In this document: positions 56,300 to 64,000 of the stretch, piece after piece
Layout of the letters: every line of letters starts with the position of its first letter
Position numbering within the stretch: the first letter of the stretch is position 1
From: Sphingomonas abaci
Lineage (GTDB): Bacteria; Pseudomonadota; Alphaproteobacteria; Sphingomonadales; Sphingomonadaceae
Assembly (NCBI RefSeq): GCF_014199625.1
Contig: NZ_JACHNY010000001.1
Coordinates: forward strand, 310,001 to 374,000
Length of the DNA: 64,000 nt
Reading direction: 5' to 3'
Translations under genes and position numbers: made by a program
Notes under the pieces: generated by a model
Told to the model about the DNA's origin: nothing
The model's input: the letters and a program-made list of their open reading frames with translations, nothing else
Database searches by the model: none

Positions 56300-57424
56300 T
56301 CACTCCGCCGCGATCGCGGCCCGTTCCGACGCTGCTTCGATCTCGGCCGCCTTGGCTTCGACCAATGCGACGATGTGATCGATCATGCCCTCGTCCTGGA
56401 CATGATGGTCGGTGACGCCGGACAGATAGACCATGTGCCGGCCATTGCCGCCGCCGGTGATGCCGATGTCCGTCTCCCGCGCCTCGCCGGGGCCGTTGAC
56501 GACGCAGCCCAGCACCGACAGCGACATGGGCGTGCGGATATGCTGCAGCCGTTCCTCCAGCACGCTGACGGTGCGGATCACGTCGAAGCCCTGGCGCGCG
56601 CAGCTCGGGCAGGACACGACGCGGACGCCGCGGTTGCGGATTCCCAGCGCCTTCAGGATTTCGAAGCCGACGCGCACTTCCTCTTCCGGCTCAGCGGAAA
56701 GCGAGACGCGGATCGTGTCGCCAATGCCGTACCAAAGCAGGGAGCCGATGCCGATCGCCGACTTGACGGTGCCGCCGACGAAGCCGCCCGCCTCGGTGAT
56801 CCCCAGGTGCAGCGGGCAGTCGACCTGTTCGGCCAGTTGCTGATAGGCGGCCACCGCCAGGAACAGGTCGGAGGCCTTCACCGCGACCTTATATTCGTGG
56901 AAGTCGTGGTCCTGAAGCAGCTTGATATGGTCGAGCGCCGACTCGACCAGCGCGTCGGGGCACGGCTCGCCATATTTCTCGAGCAGGTGCTTCTCCAGGC
57001 TGCCGCCGTTCACGCCGATGCGGATCGCGCAGCCATTGGCCTTGGCGGCGCGCACCACCTCCGCCACCCGCTCCGACGAGCCGATATTGCCGGGATTGAT
57101 GCGAAGGCAGGCCGCGCCCGCATCCGCCGCCTCCAGCGCGCGTTTGTAGTGGAAATGGATGTCCGCGACGATCGGCACGCGCGCGGCGCGGGTGATCTGG
57201 CGCAGCGCGGCGGTGCTTTCCACATCGGGGCAGGAGACGCGGATGATGTCCGCTCCCGCCTCTTCGCAGCGACGGATCTGGTCGATCGTGGCGACCGGAT
57301 CGCTGGTCGGCGTGTTGGTCATGGTCTGCACGGTGACGGGCGCATCGCCGCCGACGGGAACGGCGCCGACCATGATCTGGCGGCTGTGGCGGCGGTGGAT
57401 ATCCCGCCAGGGACGAATGGACAT
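56300..57424 (-). CDS. ispG: 4-hydroxy-3-methylbut-2-en-1-yl diphosphate synthase
   Basis: IspG converts MEcPP to HMBPP in the MEP pathway. The 374-residue product has the TIM-barrel part with [18 protein letters not shown] and the C-terminal Fe-S domain with Cys272 and Cys275 ([10 protein letters not shown]), Cys307 ([12 protein letters not shown]) and Glu314. It is the short bacterial form. The ATG at 57424 lies where the promoter at 57431-57458 would start transcription, suggesting a leaderless mRNA; an ATG three codons earlier overlaps the -10. Confidence 0.95.
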   Translation of the reverse strand: MSIRPWRDIHRRHSRQIMVGAVPVGGDAPVTVQTMTNTPTSDPVATIDQIRRCEEAGADIIRVSCPDVESTAALRQITRAARVPIVADIHFHYKRALEAADAGAACLRINPGNIGSSERVAEVVRAAKANGCAIRIGVNGGSLEKHLLEKYGEPCPDALVESALDHIKLLQDHDFHEYKVAVKASDLFLAVAAYQQLAEQVDCPLHLGITEAGGFVGGTVKSAIGIGSLLWYGIGDTIRVSLSAEPEEEVRVGFEILKALGIRNRGVRVVSCPSCARQGFDVIRTVSVLEERLQHIRTPMSLSVLGCVVNGPGEARETDIGITGGGNGRHMVYLSGVTDHHVQDEGMIDHIVALVEAKAAEIEAASERAAIAAE

Positions 57425-57430
57425 GGCCCC

Positions 57431-57458
57431 CATATACAGCGTGCGGGTTGCGGTTCAA
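57431..57458 (-). promoter_or_regulatory. Candidate promoter of ispG giving a leaderless transcript
   Basis: On the minus strand TTGAAC (57453-57458), 16 bp, TATATG (57431-57436). The expected start is 6-7 bases beyond the -10, which is the A of the ispG ATG at 57424. Confidence 0.45.
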
Positions 57459-57481
57459 AGACAAGCCTGTAGGGCGCAGGC

Positions 57482-58651
57482 GTGACTGTAGCGAAATTCC
57501 CGCGACATTATGGCATGGACTGGCTGCGGGTCGGCGCCTTCGCGCTGCTGATCCTCTACCATATCGCGATGGTGTTCGCGGACTGGAACTATCATGTGAA
57601 GTCCGCCCATGCCGAAAGCTGGATCACGGTGCCGATGCTGCTGGTCAATGCCTGGCGGCTGAGCCTGTTGTTCGTGGTCTCCGGCTATGCCAGCCGCGCG
57701 CTGCTCGCGCGCAGCCGATCGCCCGGCGATTTCGCCTGGGGGCGGAGCAAGCGGCTGGCGTTGCCGCTGGCCTTCGGCATCGCGGTGATCGTGCCGCCCC
57801 AGCCCTGGGCGGAACTGGTCAGCAAGGCGGGCTACCAGGCCGGCTACTGGACCTTCTGGACGCGCGACTATTTTCGCTTCTCCACGATCGGCGGGCTCGA
57901 TCTGCCGAGCTGGAACCATCTGTGGTTCGTCGCCTATCTGTGGCTCTACACGCTGATGCTGGCGCTGGTCGTCGCGTGCCTGCGGCTCGGCCGGCTGCAA
58001 GACGGGTTCGACCGGCTGTTCGGCCGTTGGCTGGGCGGGATCGGCGTCGTCCTCCTGCCCTTCGCCTGGTACGCCTTCATCCACGCCCGCTGGTTCGCGA
58101 TGGCGGCGGAGACGCATGCGCTGTTCGGCGACGGCATCGCGCACATCAGCTACCTGCCCGCGTTCCTGTTCGGCTTCGGCCTGGCCGGATCGCCCGCCGC
58201 CATGGCGGCGATCCGCCGCTGGTGGCCGCTCGGAGCCGTGATGGCGCTGGCCGGCTATGGCTTCGTCGCCGGGGTCGAGCTGCGCTGGATCGGGCCGTTC
58301 GGACCGGCGCTCTACGTTCGCTACGGCATCGCCCATGCCGCCGAGCAATGGGGCGCGATCGTCGCGCTGATCGGCCTCGCCACCCGCTTCCTCAACCGCG
58401 ATCATCCGGCGCGGGCGACGCTGACCGAGGCGGTGTTCCCCTTCTACCTCGTCCACCAGACGATCATCGTGCTGGTCGCGCTCTGGCTGATGCCGGCCGG
58501 CCTGCCCTTCGCCGCCGAGTTCGCGATCCTGGTCGCCGCCACGGTCGCGGGTTGCGCCGCCTTCTATTATGGCGGCCGCCGCATCCGCTGGCTGCGCCCG
58601 CTGATCGGGCTTCGCCTCCACCCCCGGCCGGTGCGACCGGCCCTGCTCTAG
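57482..58651 (+). CDS. Acyltransferase family 3 membrane protein
   Basis: The 389-residue protein has about ten membrane helices and the family start RHYGMDWLRVGAFALLILYH, which contains the conserved His near helix 1. Members O-acetylate or O-acylate exported sugars and polysaccharides. The substrate is unknown. The start is GTG at 57482 (ATG at 57515 is an alternative). It is divergent from ispG with only 57 bp between them, and 12 bp before the isoaspartyl peptidase. Confidence 0.82.
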   Translation: MTVAKFPRHYGMDWLRVGAFALLILYHIAMVFADWNYHVKSAHAESWITVPMLLVNAWRLSLLFVVSGYASRALLARSRSPGDFAWGRSKRLALPLAFGIAVIVPPQPWAELVSKAGYQAGYWTFWTRDYFRFSTIGGLDLPSWNHLWFVAYLWLYTLMLALVVACLRLGRLQDGFDRLFGRWLGGIGVVLLPFAWYAFIHARWFAMAAETHALFGDGIAHISYLPAFLFGFGLAGSPAAMAAIRRWWPLGAVMALAGYGFVAGVELRWIGPFGPALYVRYGIAHAAEQWGAIVALIGLATRFLNRDHPARATLTEAVFPFYLVHQTIIVLVALWLMPAGLPFAAEFAILVAATVAGCAAFYYGGRRIRWLRPLIGLRLHPRPVRPALL

Positions 58652-58663
58652 GATCGATCCGTC

Positions 58664-59602
58664 ATGACCACCCCTCCCCGCTGGAGCCTGATGATCCATG
58701 GCGGCGCCGGGCAATTGGCGCGCGACGTGATCGGCGACGCCTATGATGCCGCCGCCCGCGCCGCGCTGGCGCGTGCGCTGGATGCGGGCGGTGCGATCCT
58801 GGCGACGGGCGGGTCGGCGCTCGACGCGGTGGCGGCGGCTGTCGAAGTGCTGGAGGACGATCCCAGCTTCAACGCCGGCCGCGGCGCCGTCTTCACCTAT
58901 GACGGCACGATCGAGCTGGATGCGGCGATCATGGACGGGCGCGACCGGCGCGCGGGCGCGGTGGCGGCGGTCAGCGCGACCCGTCACCCGGTCGCGCTCG
59001 CCCGCGCGGTGATGGAGCACAGCCCGCACGTCTTCCTGGCCGGGCGCGGCGCGGACATCTTCTCGACCGAACAGGGTCTGGAGCAGGCGGATGGCGACTG
59101 GTTCGCCACGCCCGCGCGCCGCGCGCAACTGGAGGCGATGAAAGCAAAGGCCGACGGCGAAAGCTGGTTCGATGTCGACATGAAATACGGCACGGTCGGC
59201 GCGGTCGCCTGCGACACGGACGGGCATGTCGCCGCCGCCACCTCGACCGGCGGCGTCACCGGCAAGCGCTGGGGCCGGATCGGCGATTCGCCGGTGATTG
59301 GGGCCGGCACCTATGCCGACGACCGGGCCTGCGCCGTCTCCGCCACAGGATCGGGCGAATTCTTCATCCGCGAAAGCGTCGGACACGAGATCGGCGCGCG
59401 CATCCGCCTGCTCGGCGAAGATGCGGCCACCGCCACGCGCACCGTGCTCGCCGGCGTCAGGGAGATGGGCGGCACCGGCGGCGTGATCGTCGCCACCCCC
59501 GATGGACAGGCGCTATGGCATTTCAATACAAGCGGAATGTTCCGCGGCCGCGCCGACTCCACCGGCGCCAGACAGGTCGCGATCTACGGAGACGAAGCGT
59601 GA
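58664..59602 (+). CDS. iaaA: Isoaspartyl peptidase / type III L-asparaginase
   Basis: This Ntn-hydrolase cleaves beta-aspartyl dipeptides and asparagine. The 312-residue precursor has SLMIHGGAGQL at the start, FNAGRGAVFTYDG in the alpha part, and the autoprocessing site before the nucleophile Thr177 in MKYGTVGAVACD. GTGGVIVATPDG follows in the beta part. No signal peptide is present. Its TGA overlaps the GTG of the S1/P1 nuclease (GTGA), so the two are coupled. Confidence 0.92.
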   Translation: MTTPPRWSLMIHGGAGQLARDVIGDAYDAAARAALARALDAGGAILATGGSALDAVAAAVEVLEDDPSFNAGRGAVFTYDGTIELDAAIMDGRDRRAGAVAAVSATRHPVALARAVMEHSPHVFLAGRGADIFSTEQGLEQADGDWFATPARRAQLEAMKAKADGESWFDVDMKYGTVGAVACDTDGHVAAATSTGGVTGKRWGRIGDSPVIGAGTYADDRACAVSATGSGEFFIRESVGHEIGARIRLLGEDAATATRTVLAGVREMGGTGGVIVATPDGQALWHFNTSGMFRGRADSTGARQVAIYGDEA

Positions 59603-60450
59603 TCAAGCGTATCGCGGCCCTGGCGACGGCCGCCCTGCTCGCCAGCCCGGCCAGCGCCTATTGGGAATATGGCCATCAGACGGTGGCGGCGATCGCCTGG
59701 GACAATGTGACGCCCAAGACCCGAGCCGCGATCACCCGCATCCTGGCGGCGCAAGCCCGGCTCGACACGCCCGAATGCCCGGCGCGGACCATCGAGGAGG
59801 CGAGCGTCTGGCCCGATTGCGTCAAGCCGCTGAAGGATGCGAACGGCCAGTCGCGCTTCGGTTATGCCTATAGCTGGCACTATCAGAATGTCAGCATCTG
59901 CGCCGATTTCGACCTGCAGCCGGCCTGCAAGGACGGCGCTTGCGTCTCGACCCAGATCGACCGCCAGCGTCGCCTCCTCGCGGATCGCAAGGCGAGCGCG
60001 CATGACCGGGTGATGGCGCTTGCCTTCCTGGTGCATTTCGTCGGCGACCTGCACCAGCCGCTCCATGCCGGCGACAAGGGCGACAAAGGCGGCAACGACG
60101 CCAAGACCAGCTATGGCGCCTATGACCCGGCGCGCCTCAACCTCCATTCGGTCTGGGACGGGCTGCTGGCGGAGCGCGCCATCTCCAGCCCGCCGCGCAT
60201 CGTCAAACGCTATCCGCCCGCGGTGCGCGCCCGCCTGGCGCGCGGCAGCACCACCGACTGGAGCCGCGAGAGCTGGAGCGTCGCCAAACAGGCCTATACG
60301 GTCGCGATGCACGGCGATCCCTGCCGCCCGACGCCAGCGCGGATGACGATGAGCGAGGCCGATATCGAGCGCCTGATCCCGGTCGCGCGCGAGGAAGTGG
60401 TGAAGGGCGGCCTGCGCCTCGCCCGGCTGCTCGATCAGTCGCTCGGCTGA
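59599..60450 (+). CDS. S1/P1-type zinc nuclease, secreted
   Basis: S1/P1 nucleases degrade single-stranded nucleic acids with three zinc ions. The 283-residue precursor has a signal peptide ending ASA, then YWEYGHQTVAAIAWD. Conserved His/Asp ligands follow in LAFLVHFVGDLHQPLHAG and LNLHSVWDG. In the family the mature N-terminal Trp binds zinc as part of WGxxGH; here the register is YWEYGH, so either Tyr replaces Trp at position 1 or cleavage is shifted. The 3' end overlaps the convergent patatin gene by 16 bp. Confidence 0.88.
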   Translation: MIKRIAALATAALLASPASAYWEYGHQTVAAIAWDNVTPKTRAAITRILAAQARLDTPECPARTIEEASVWPDCVKPLKDANGQSRFGYAYSWHYQNVSICADFDLQPACKDGACVSTQIDRQRRLLADRKASAHDRVMALAFLVHFVGDLHQPLHAGDKGDKGGNDAKTSYGAYDPARLNLHSVWDGLLAERAISSPPRIVKRYPPAVRARLARGSTTDWSRESWSVAKQAYTVAMHGDPCRPTPARMTMSEADIERLIPVAREEVVKGGLRLARLLDQSLG

Positions 60451-61469
60451 TCCTCGTTGCCGACGACCGTCAGGCCCGGCGCGCCGATCGGGAGCGCGCC
60501 GGCGGCCAGGCGGTCGAGCAGCGCCGCCGCGTCGCGCCGGCCGGCGTCCCAGCGCTGGCGGATGGTCTCGGGCGAGAAGTCCATCGCCTTGCCCGCGACC
60601 TCCCGCTCCTGGTCGCGATAGGCCAGCCGCGCGAGTGTGACCGACCGCCCCGCATAGGCCGGGTCATGCGCATAGACGTGCCGCCAATGATCGATCGCCC
60701 GCCGCGTCTGCACCGCGAACATCAGGTCCTGCGCCCGCCCCGCCGCCTCGCCCAGTCCGTGCGGGCGGCCGCCTCGGACCGGCATCAGGTCGACCGCCAG
60801 GCAGAAGCGCGGTCCGTCGCCCGGCGACCGCAGCACCGCGTCGAGCGGCACGTTCGCCGACACGCCGCCATCAACCAGCAGCCGCCCGTCGACATCGACC
60901 GGCGGAAAGGTCGGCATCAGCGCGGCGCTGGCGCGGATATGCGCGATGGCGACGCGGCCTTCGGTACTGTCGAAGAAGCGATCCTCGCCGGTCGTCAGGT
61001 CGACGGCGCAGGCCGTGTAGCGCGGTGTGCCGCCGTTCAGCCGATCCGGGTCGACGAGCCGGGCAAGCGTGTCGCTCATCGCGGCCTGATCGAACAGCCC
61101 CGGCGCGGCGGCCAGCGGATCGGGTCGCCACCAGGAGCCGAGCGGCCCGACCGGCGCGAACAGCCCTGGGCGCCCGGCGATCATCGTCGCGGCGACGGCG
61201 GCAGTGCGGCGCAGCGTCTCGCCGCCGCTCGGCCAGTCGAGTCCGTCACTGATCGCGGAGGGTTGCCACAGGTCGCGCAAGCGGGCGACCCGGACGTCCT
61301 CGGCGTTGCCGGCGATCACCGCGCCGTTGACCGCCCCCACCGAGGTGCCGGCGATCCAGTCCGGCCGCTGCCGGGCCTCATCCAGCGCCTGGTACACGCC
61401 CGCCTGATAGGCCCCGAGCGCATTGCCGCCGCCCAGGACCAGCGCGAACGACCTTGTGGCAGGGTGCAT
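60435..61469 (-). CDS. Patatin-like phospholipase
   Basis: The 344-residue protein has the patatin fold with the oxyanion motif LVLGGGNALGAYQAG, nucleophile Ser43 in AGTSVGAVNG and the catalytic Asp in LLVDGGVSANVPL. It is likely a cytoplasmic or peripheral lipid acyl hydrolase (RssA/YchK-like). The start at 61469 excludes an upstream frame of 34 codons with low-complexity composition. It converges with the S1/P1 nuclease. Confidence 0.85.
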   Translation of the reverse strand: MHPATRSFALVLGGGNALGAYQAGVYQALDEARQRPDWIAGTSVGAVNGAVIAGNAEDVRVARLRDLWQPSAISDGLDWPSGGETLRRTAAVAATMIAGRPGLFAPVGPLGSWWRPDPLAAAPGLFDQAAMSDTLARLVDPDRLNGGTPRYTACAVDLTTGEDRFFDSTEGRVAIAHIRASAALMPTFPPVDVDGRLLVDGGVSANVPLDAVLRSPGDGPRFCLAVDLMPVRGGRPHGLGEAAGRAQDLMFAVQTRRAIDHWRHVYAHDPAYAGRSVTLARLAYRDQEREVAGKAMDFSPETIRQRWDAGRRDAAALLDRLAAGALPIGAPGLTVVGNEDQPSD

Positions 61470-61813
61470 GGGCGATCCTCGTACGGCCGGTGTCGATCGT
61501 TCGAACGGTCGCGGGCGCCGTGCGGGTCCAAGGGACGATGCCCATGCATCCTTCGACCCTATGCTCTGCAATAGCCTCTCTTACCATCCCGGCGAAGGCC
61601 GGGATTTAGTTAGGAAACGGCTGCAGGTCTTTCGGGTCGTTCCGTGACTGGACCCCGGCTTCCGCCGGGGTGGAGGGCTTCGGGGGTGGAAGGTCGACTT
61701 CTGCAAAGGCCCCGCCCCGCCGGGATGGTGCAGTGGGTCTGGCCCGGCCTGCCGATCATCCGGCATGAGAGCCGAGAAGGCGCAGGCCGCGTCCGACCGG
61801 CCTCCCCCTCCGA
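61470..61813. repeat. Intergenic region with paired REP-like palindromes
   Basis: This 344-bp gap between patatin and pal has no convincing gene. It contains two palindromes of related sequence: 61586-61605 (8-bp stem around CCCGGC) and 61652-61671 (8-bp perfect stem around CCCCGGC), 46 bp apart in inverted layout. The core motif repeats at 47505-47532. Such pairs resemble REP/BIME elements. No RAYT transposase gene is in the window. Confidence 0.55.
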
Positions 61814-62335
61814 TCACCCCAGCACGATCGTGACCGCGCGACGGTTCTGCGCATAGGCAGCTTCGTCGGAGCCCAGCGCGATCGGGCGTTCGCTGCCATA
61901 GCTGATCGTCGTCATCCGGCTGGGCGAAACACCCTTGGCGGCCAGATAGTTCTTGGCGGCATTGGCGCGGCGGTCGCCCAGCGCCAGATTATATTCGCGC
62001 GTGCCGCGCTCGTCGCAATGCCCCTCGATGGTGATCCGCACATTGGGATTGCGCTGGAGCCATTCGGCCTGGCTATCGAGGATCGCGCGCGCCTGCGGAT
62101 CGATGTCATATTGGTCGAGCCCGAAATGGATCGTGTTCGACGTCACCGAACGCTGGAAGTCCGCGTCGCTGCCCGGCGCCACGCCACTGCCGATCGGACC
62201 ACCGGGGCCCGTCTGGCCAGCGGTGCTCGGCGTCTCGGTCGGCGCGGGCGGCAGCACGGCGGGACGCTTCTTGGCGCAGCCGGCCAGCGCCAGCGTGGCG
62301 GTGCCGATCAGGATCGCGGTCTTCAGCTTGGTCAT
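61814..62335 (-). CDS. pal: Peptidoglycan-associated lipoprotein
   Basis: Pal is the outer-membrane lipoprotein of the Tol-Pal system that holds the envelope together at division. The 173-residue product has a lipoprotein signal ending LALAGC (Cys20), a Pro-rich linker, and an OmpA-like peptidoglycan-binding domain (RITIEGHCDERGTREYNLAL, DRRANAAKNYLAAKGV). It lies 31 bp after tolB. Confidence 0.95.
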   Translation of the reverse strand: MTKLKTAILIGTATLALAGCAKKRPAVLPPAPTETPSTAGQTGPGGPIGSGVAPGSDADFQRSVTSNTIHFGLDQYDIDPQARAILDSQAEWLQRNPNVRITIEGHCDERGTREYNLALGDRRANAAKNYLAAKGVSPSRMTTISYGSERPIALGSDEAAYAQNRRAVTIVLG

Positions 62336-62366
62336 GGCATTACTCCCTACAAAGGCATGATGGCAT

Positions 62367-63770
62367 TCAGGGACGCAGCGGCCCCCAGGCGGGATCGGAG
62401 CCGCCCAGCGGGGTCGGGATGCGACGCTCGTTCACGCCGGTCAGGTCGACCATCCACAGTTGCGCCGCGCCGCTCGCCCCGCGCCCGGAGCGATAGAAGG
62501 TGATGACGCGGCCATTGGGCGACCAGCTCGGCCCCTCGTCCGACCAGCTGTCGGTCAGCAATTTCTCACCGCCGCCCGATGGGCTCATCACGCCGATGCG
62601 GAAATTGCCGGCCAGCTTGGTGAAAGCGATCAGGTCGCCGCGCGGGCTCCATACCGGCGTCGCATAACGGCCGCCGCCGAAGCTGATGCGCTGCTGGTTC
62701 GAACCGTCGGCGTTCATCGTGTAGATCTGCTGCCCACCCGACCGGTCGCTTTCGAACACGATGCGCGATCCGTCGGGCGAATAGCTGCCGCCGGTGTCGA
62801 TGCCGGGCGAATTGGTCAGCCGCTGCGGCGTGCCGCCCTGCGACGACACCCGGTAGATGTCGGTATTGCCGCCGACCGCCATCGAGAACAGAATCCAGCG
62901 GCCATCGGGCGAGAAGCGCGGCGCGAAGGTCAGGTTGGCGTTCTGCACCACCCGGCGCGGCCGCCCCGATCCCAGGTCGTAGACATAGATGGACGGCCGG
63001 TCGTTCTCGTAGCTCATATAGACGATCGACTGCTGGTTCGGCGCGAAGCGCGGCGTCAGCACGATCGACTGGCCGTTGGTCAGGAAGCGGTGGTTGGCGC
63101 CGTCCTGGTCCATGATCGCCAGCCGTTTGATGCGCTTGCCCTTCGGCCCCGTCTCCGAAACATAGACGACGCGGCTGTCGAAATAGGGCTTCTCGCCGGT
63201 CAGGCGCGAATAGACGGTGTCGGCGCACTTGTGCCCGGCGCGCCGCCAGTCGGCCGGCGGCACCACGAAGCCCTGGCGCACCAGCTCGCGCTGCGCCGAC
63301 ACGTCGTAGAGATAGCAACCGACCGTCAGCGTGCCGTCGCCATTGGCGCGGACATAGCCCTGGACCAGCGCCTGCGCCGCCGTGCCCCGCCAATAGTCGA
63401 AGGCGGGCGCGGTCACCTCCGGAAAGCCGACCGCGCGCAACTGGCCCGGCGACAGCGGCGTGAACAGGCCCGAATTGCGCAGGTCGTTGGCGACGATGTC
63501 CGACAATTGCCGGCCGAGCGTATCGGTCGCGCCGGCCGGCGTCTGGACCACGGCGGGGGTCGGCATGACCGGGATGGCGATCGGCGTCGGCTGCGACGTG
63601 CCGCCCTCGACATCGACGATCAAGCCGCCGGCCTGGTCGTCGGCGGGAAGCTGCGCCTGAGCCGGCGCGGCGGCTTGCGGGGTCGATTGCGGCGGCGGCG
63701 CGGCCGGCTCCTGCGCCATCGCGGCGGCGGTGCCGAGCAGCAGGGCGAGCGTCAGTGTCTTGCGGAACAT
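62367..63770 (-). CDS. tolB: Tol-Pal system periplasmic protein TolB
   Basis: TolB links TolA energy to Pal release. The 467-residue precursor has a signal peptide (about 1-20), an N-terminal alpha/beta domain (LSDIVANDLRNSGLFTPLS), and a beta-propeller with repeats such as FSPDGRWILFSMAVGGNTDI and YSPDGSRIVFESDRSGG. The N-terminus has an extra Pro/Ala/Gln-rich stretch of about 30 residues. The start at 63770 follows GAGGA by 5 bases; upstream ATG/TTG codons lie on that site. Confidence 0.95.
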   Translation of the reverse strand: MFRKTLTLALLLGTAAAMAQEPAAPPPQSTPQAAAPAQAQLPADDQAGGLIVDVEGGTSQPTPIAIPVMPTPAVVQTPAGATDTLGRQLSDIVANDLRNSGLFTPLSPGQLRAVGFPEVTAPAFDYWRGTAAQALVQGYVRANGDGTLTVGCYLYDVSAQRELVRQGFVVPPADWRRAGHKCADTVYSRLTGEKPYFDSRVVYVSETGPKGKRIKRLAIMDQDGANHRFLTNGQSIVLTPRFAPNQQSIVYMSYENDRPSIYVYDLGSGRPRRVVQNANLTFAPRFSPDGRWILFSMAVGGNTDIYRVSSQGGTPQRLTNSPGIDTGGSYSPDGSRIVFESDRSGGQQIYTMNADGSNQQRISFGGGRYATPVWSPRGDLIAFTKLAGNFRIGVMSPSGGGEKLLTDSWSDEGPSWSPNGRVITFYRSGRGASGAAQLWMVDLTGVNERRIPTPLGGSDPAWGPLRP

Positions 63771-63778
63771 GGTCATCC

Positions 63779-64000
63779 TCAACCCAGCAGATTGTAGCGG
63801 AGCGTGAAATTGCTCCAGCCATTGGGCACGTCATAAAGCTCGGGCGGCAGATCGCGCAAAGGCGAACAGCCGACGAAGGTCGCGATCGCCAGATCGTCGA
63901 CCCGCTCGACGTAGCGGCGATTTTCGTCATCGACGCCGGTATGGCCGACGACGCGCGGCCGCGACGCCAGGCTGCCGTCGCGGTTCAGGCGCAGGTTGAT
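63779..64000 (-). CDS. tolA: TolA (C-terminal fragment, cut by the window edge)
   Basis: Seventy-three codons of a C-terminus are visible, ending 8 bp before tolB in the usual order tolA-tolB-pal. They read INLRLNRDGSLASRPRVVGH and later FVGCSPLRDLPPELYD, NGWSNFTLRYN. The pattern (strand-turn-strand then a final strand) matches the TolA/TonB C-terminal domain that contacts TolB/Pal. Identification rests mainly on gene order. Confidence 0.75.
   Translation of the reverse strand: MNLRLNRDGSLASRPRVVGHTGVDDENRRYVERVDDLAIATFVGCSPLRDLPPELYDVPNGWSNFTLRYNLLG

Overview
The window is a GC-rich, densely packed stretch of core chromosome from an alphaproteobacterium, almost certainly a sphingomonad (Sphingomonas or a close relative). 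This rests on the character of the proteins, a split glycine decarboxylase (gcvPA/gcvPB) behind a tandem glycine riboswitch, the ispH-thrB-rnhA block, a thermus/archaeal-type prolyl-tRNA synthetase, the tol-pal end, and regulatory motifs typical of the class (EcfG-like GGAAC-N16/17-CGTT promoters, CtrA-like TTAACCAT sites). I see no insertion sequence, phage, integrase, CRISPR array or replication origin. Nearly all genes look intact.

Layout. 1-10.2 kb (all minus strand): the str and S10 ribosomal superoperon in transcription order rpsL-rpsG-fusA-tuf-rpsJ-rplC-rplD-rplW-rplB-rpsS-rplV-rpsC-rplP-rpmC-rpsQ, with a strong promoter and a terminator-like leader hairpin before rpsL and a second promoter before rpsJ. 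S12 carries Arg at position 88, a streptomycin-resistance residue. 10.2-14.8 kb: tRNA-Trp, a Nudix hydrolase coupled to an extensin-like metallopeptidase, two small proteins of unknown function, a transglutaminase-like protein and a Bax-inhibitor-1 membrane protein. 14.8-22.4 kb: thpR, a Cu/Zn superoxide dismutase lipoprotein, an MFS transporter, a membrane protein of unknown function, a DJ-1/PfpI protein divergent from topoisomerase IB, an MscS channel and a TonB-like protein. 22.5-26.3 kb: MaoC hydratase, thiolase, a general-stress flavin-binding-like protein and an intracellular PHA depolymerase.

26.4-37.9 kb: ABC exporter, RNase R, a K+ channel with a RCK domain, a soluble PAS chemoreceptor, proS, a DMT transporter, a CcdC-like membrane protein with a CE2-type esterase, and a SemiSWEET sugar transporter. 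37.9-45.4 kb: a Tad/Cpa pilus cluster (cpaA-B-C-D-E-tadB-tadC plus a small coiled-coil protein) that lacks the TadA/CpaF motor ATPase and any Flp pilin. 45.4-50.7 kb: hydrolase/FAD oxidoreductase pair, rnhA-thrB-ispH, a lipoprotein. 50.8-55.6 kb: the glycine riboswitch and gcvT-gcvH-gcvPA-gcvPB. 55.7-64 kb: a GAF protein, ispG, an acyltransferase, an isoaspartyl peptidase coupled to an S1/P1 nuclease, a patatin, then pal-tolB-tolA (tolA cut by the window edge).

The main biological thread beyond housekeeping is regulatory. Stress-type genes (a small SDP-motif protein, DJ-1, topoisomerase IB and a PNPOx-like stress protein) all have EcfG-like promoters. They include a head-to-head pair sharing the palindrome GTTCCGGAAC, which suggests that this region holds several members of the general stress regulon. 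Two CtrA-like half sites precede cpaB in the pilus cluster, suggesting cell-cycle control.
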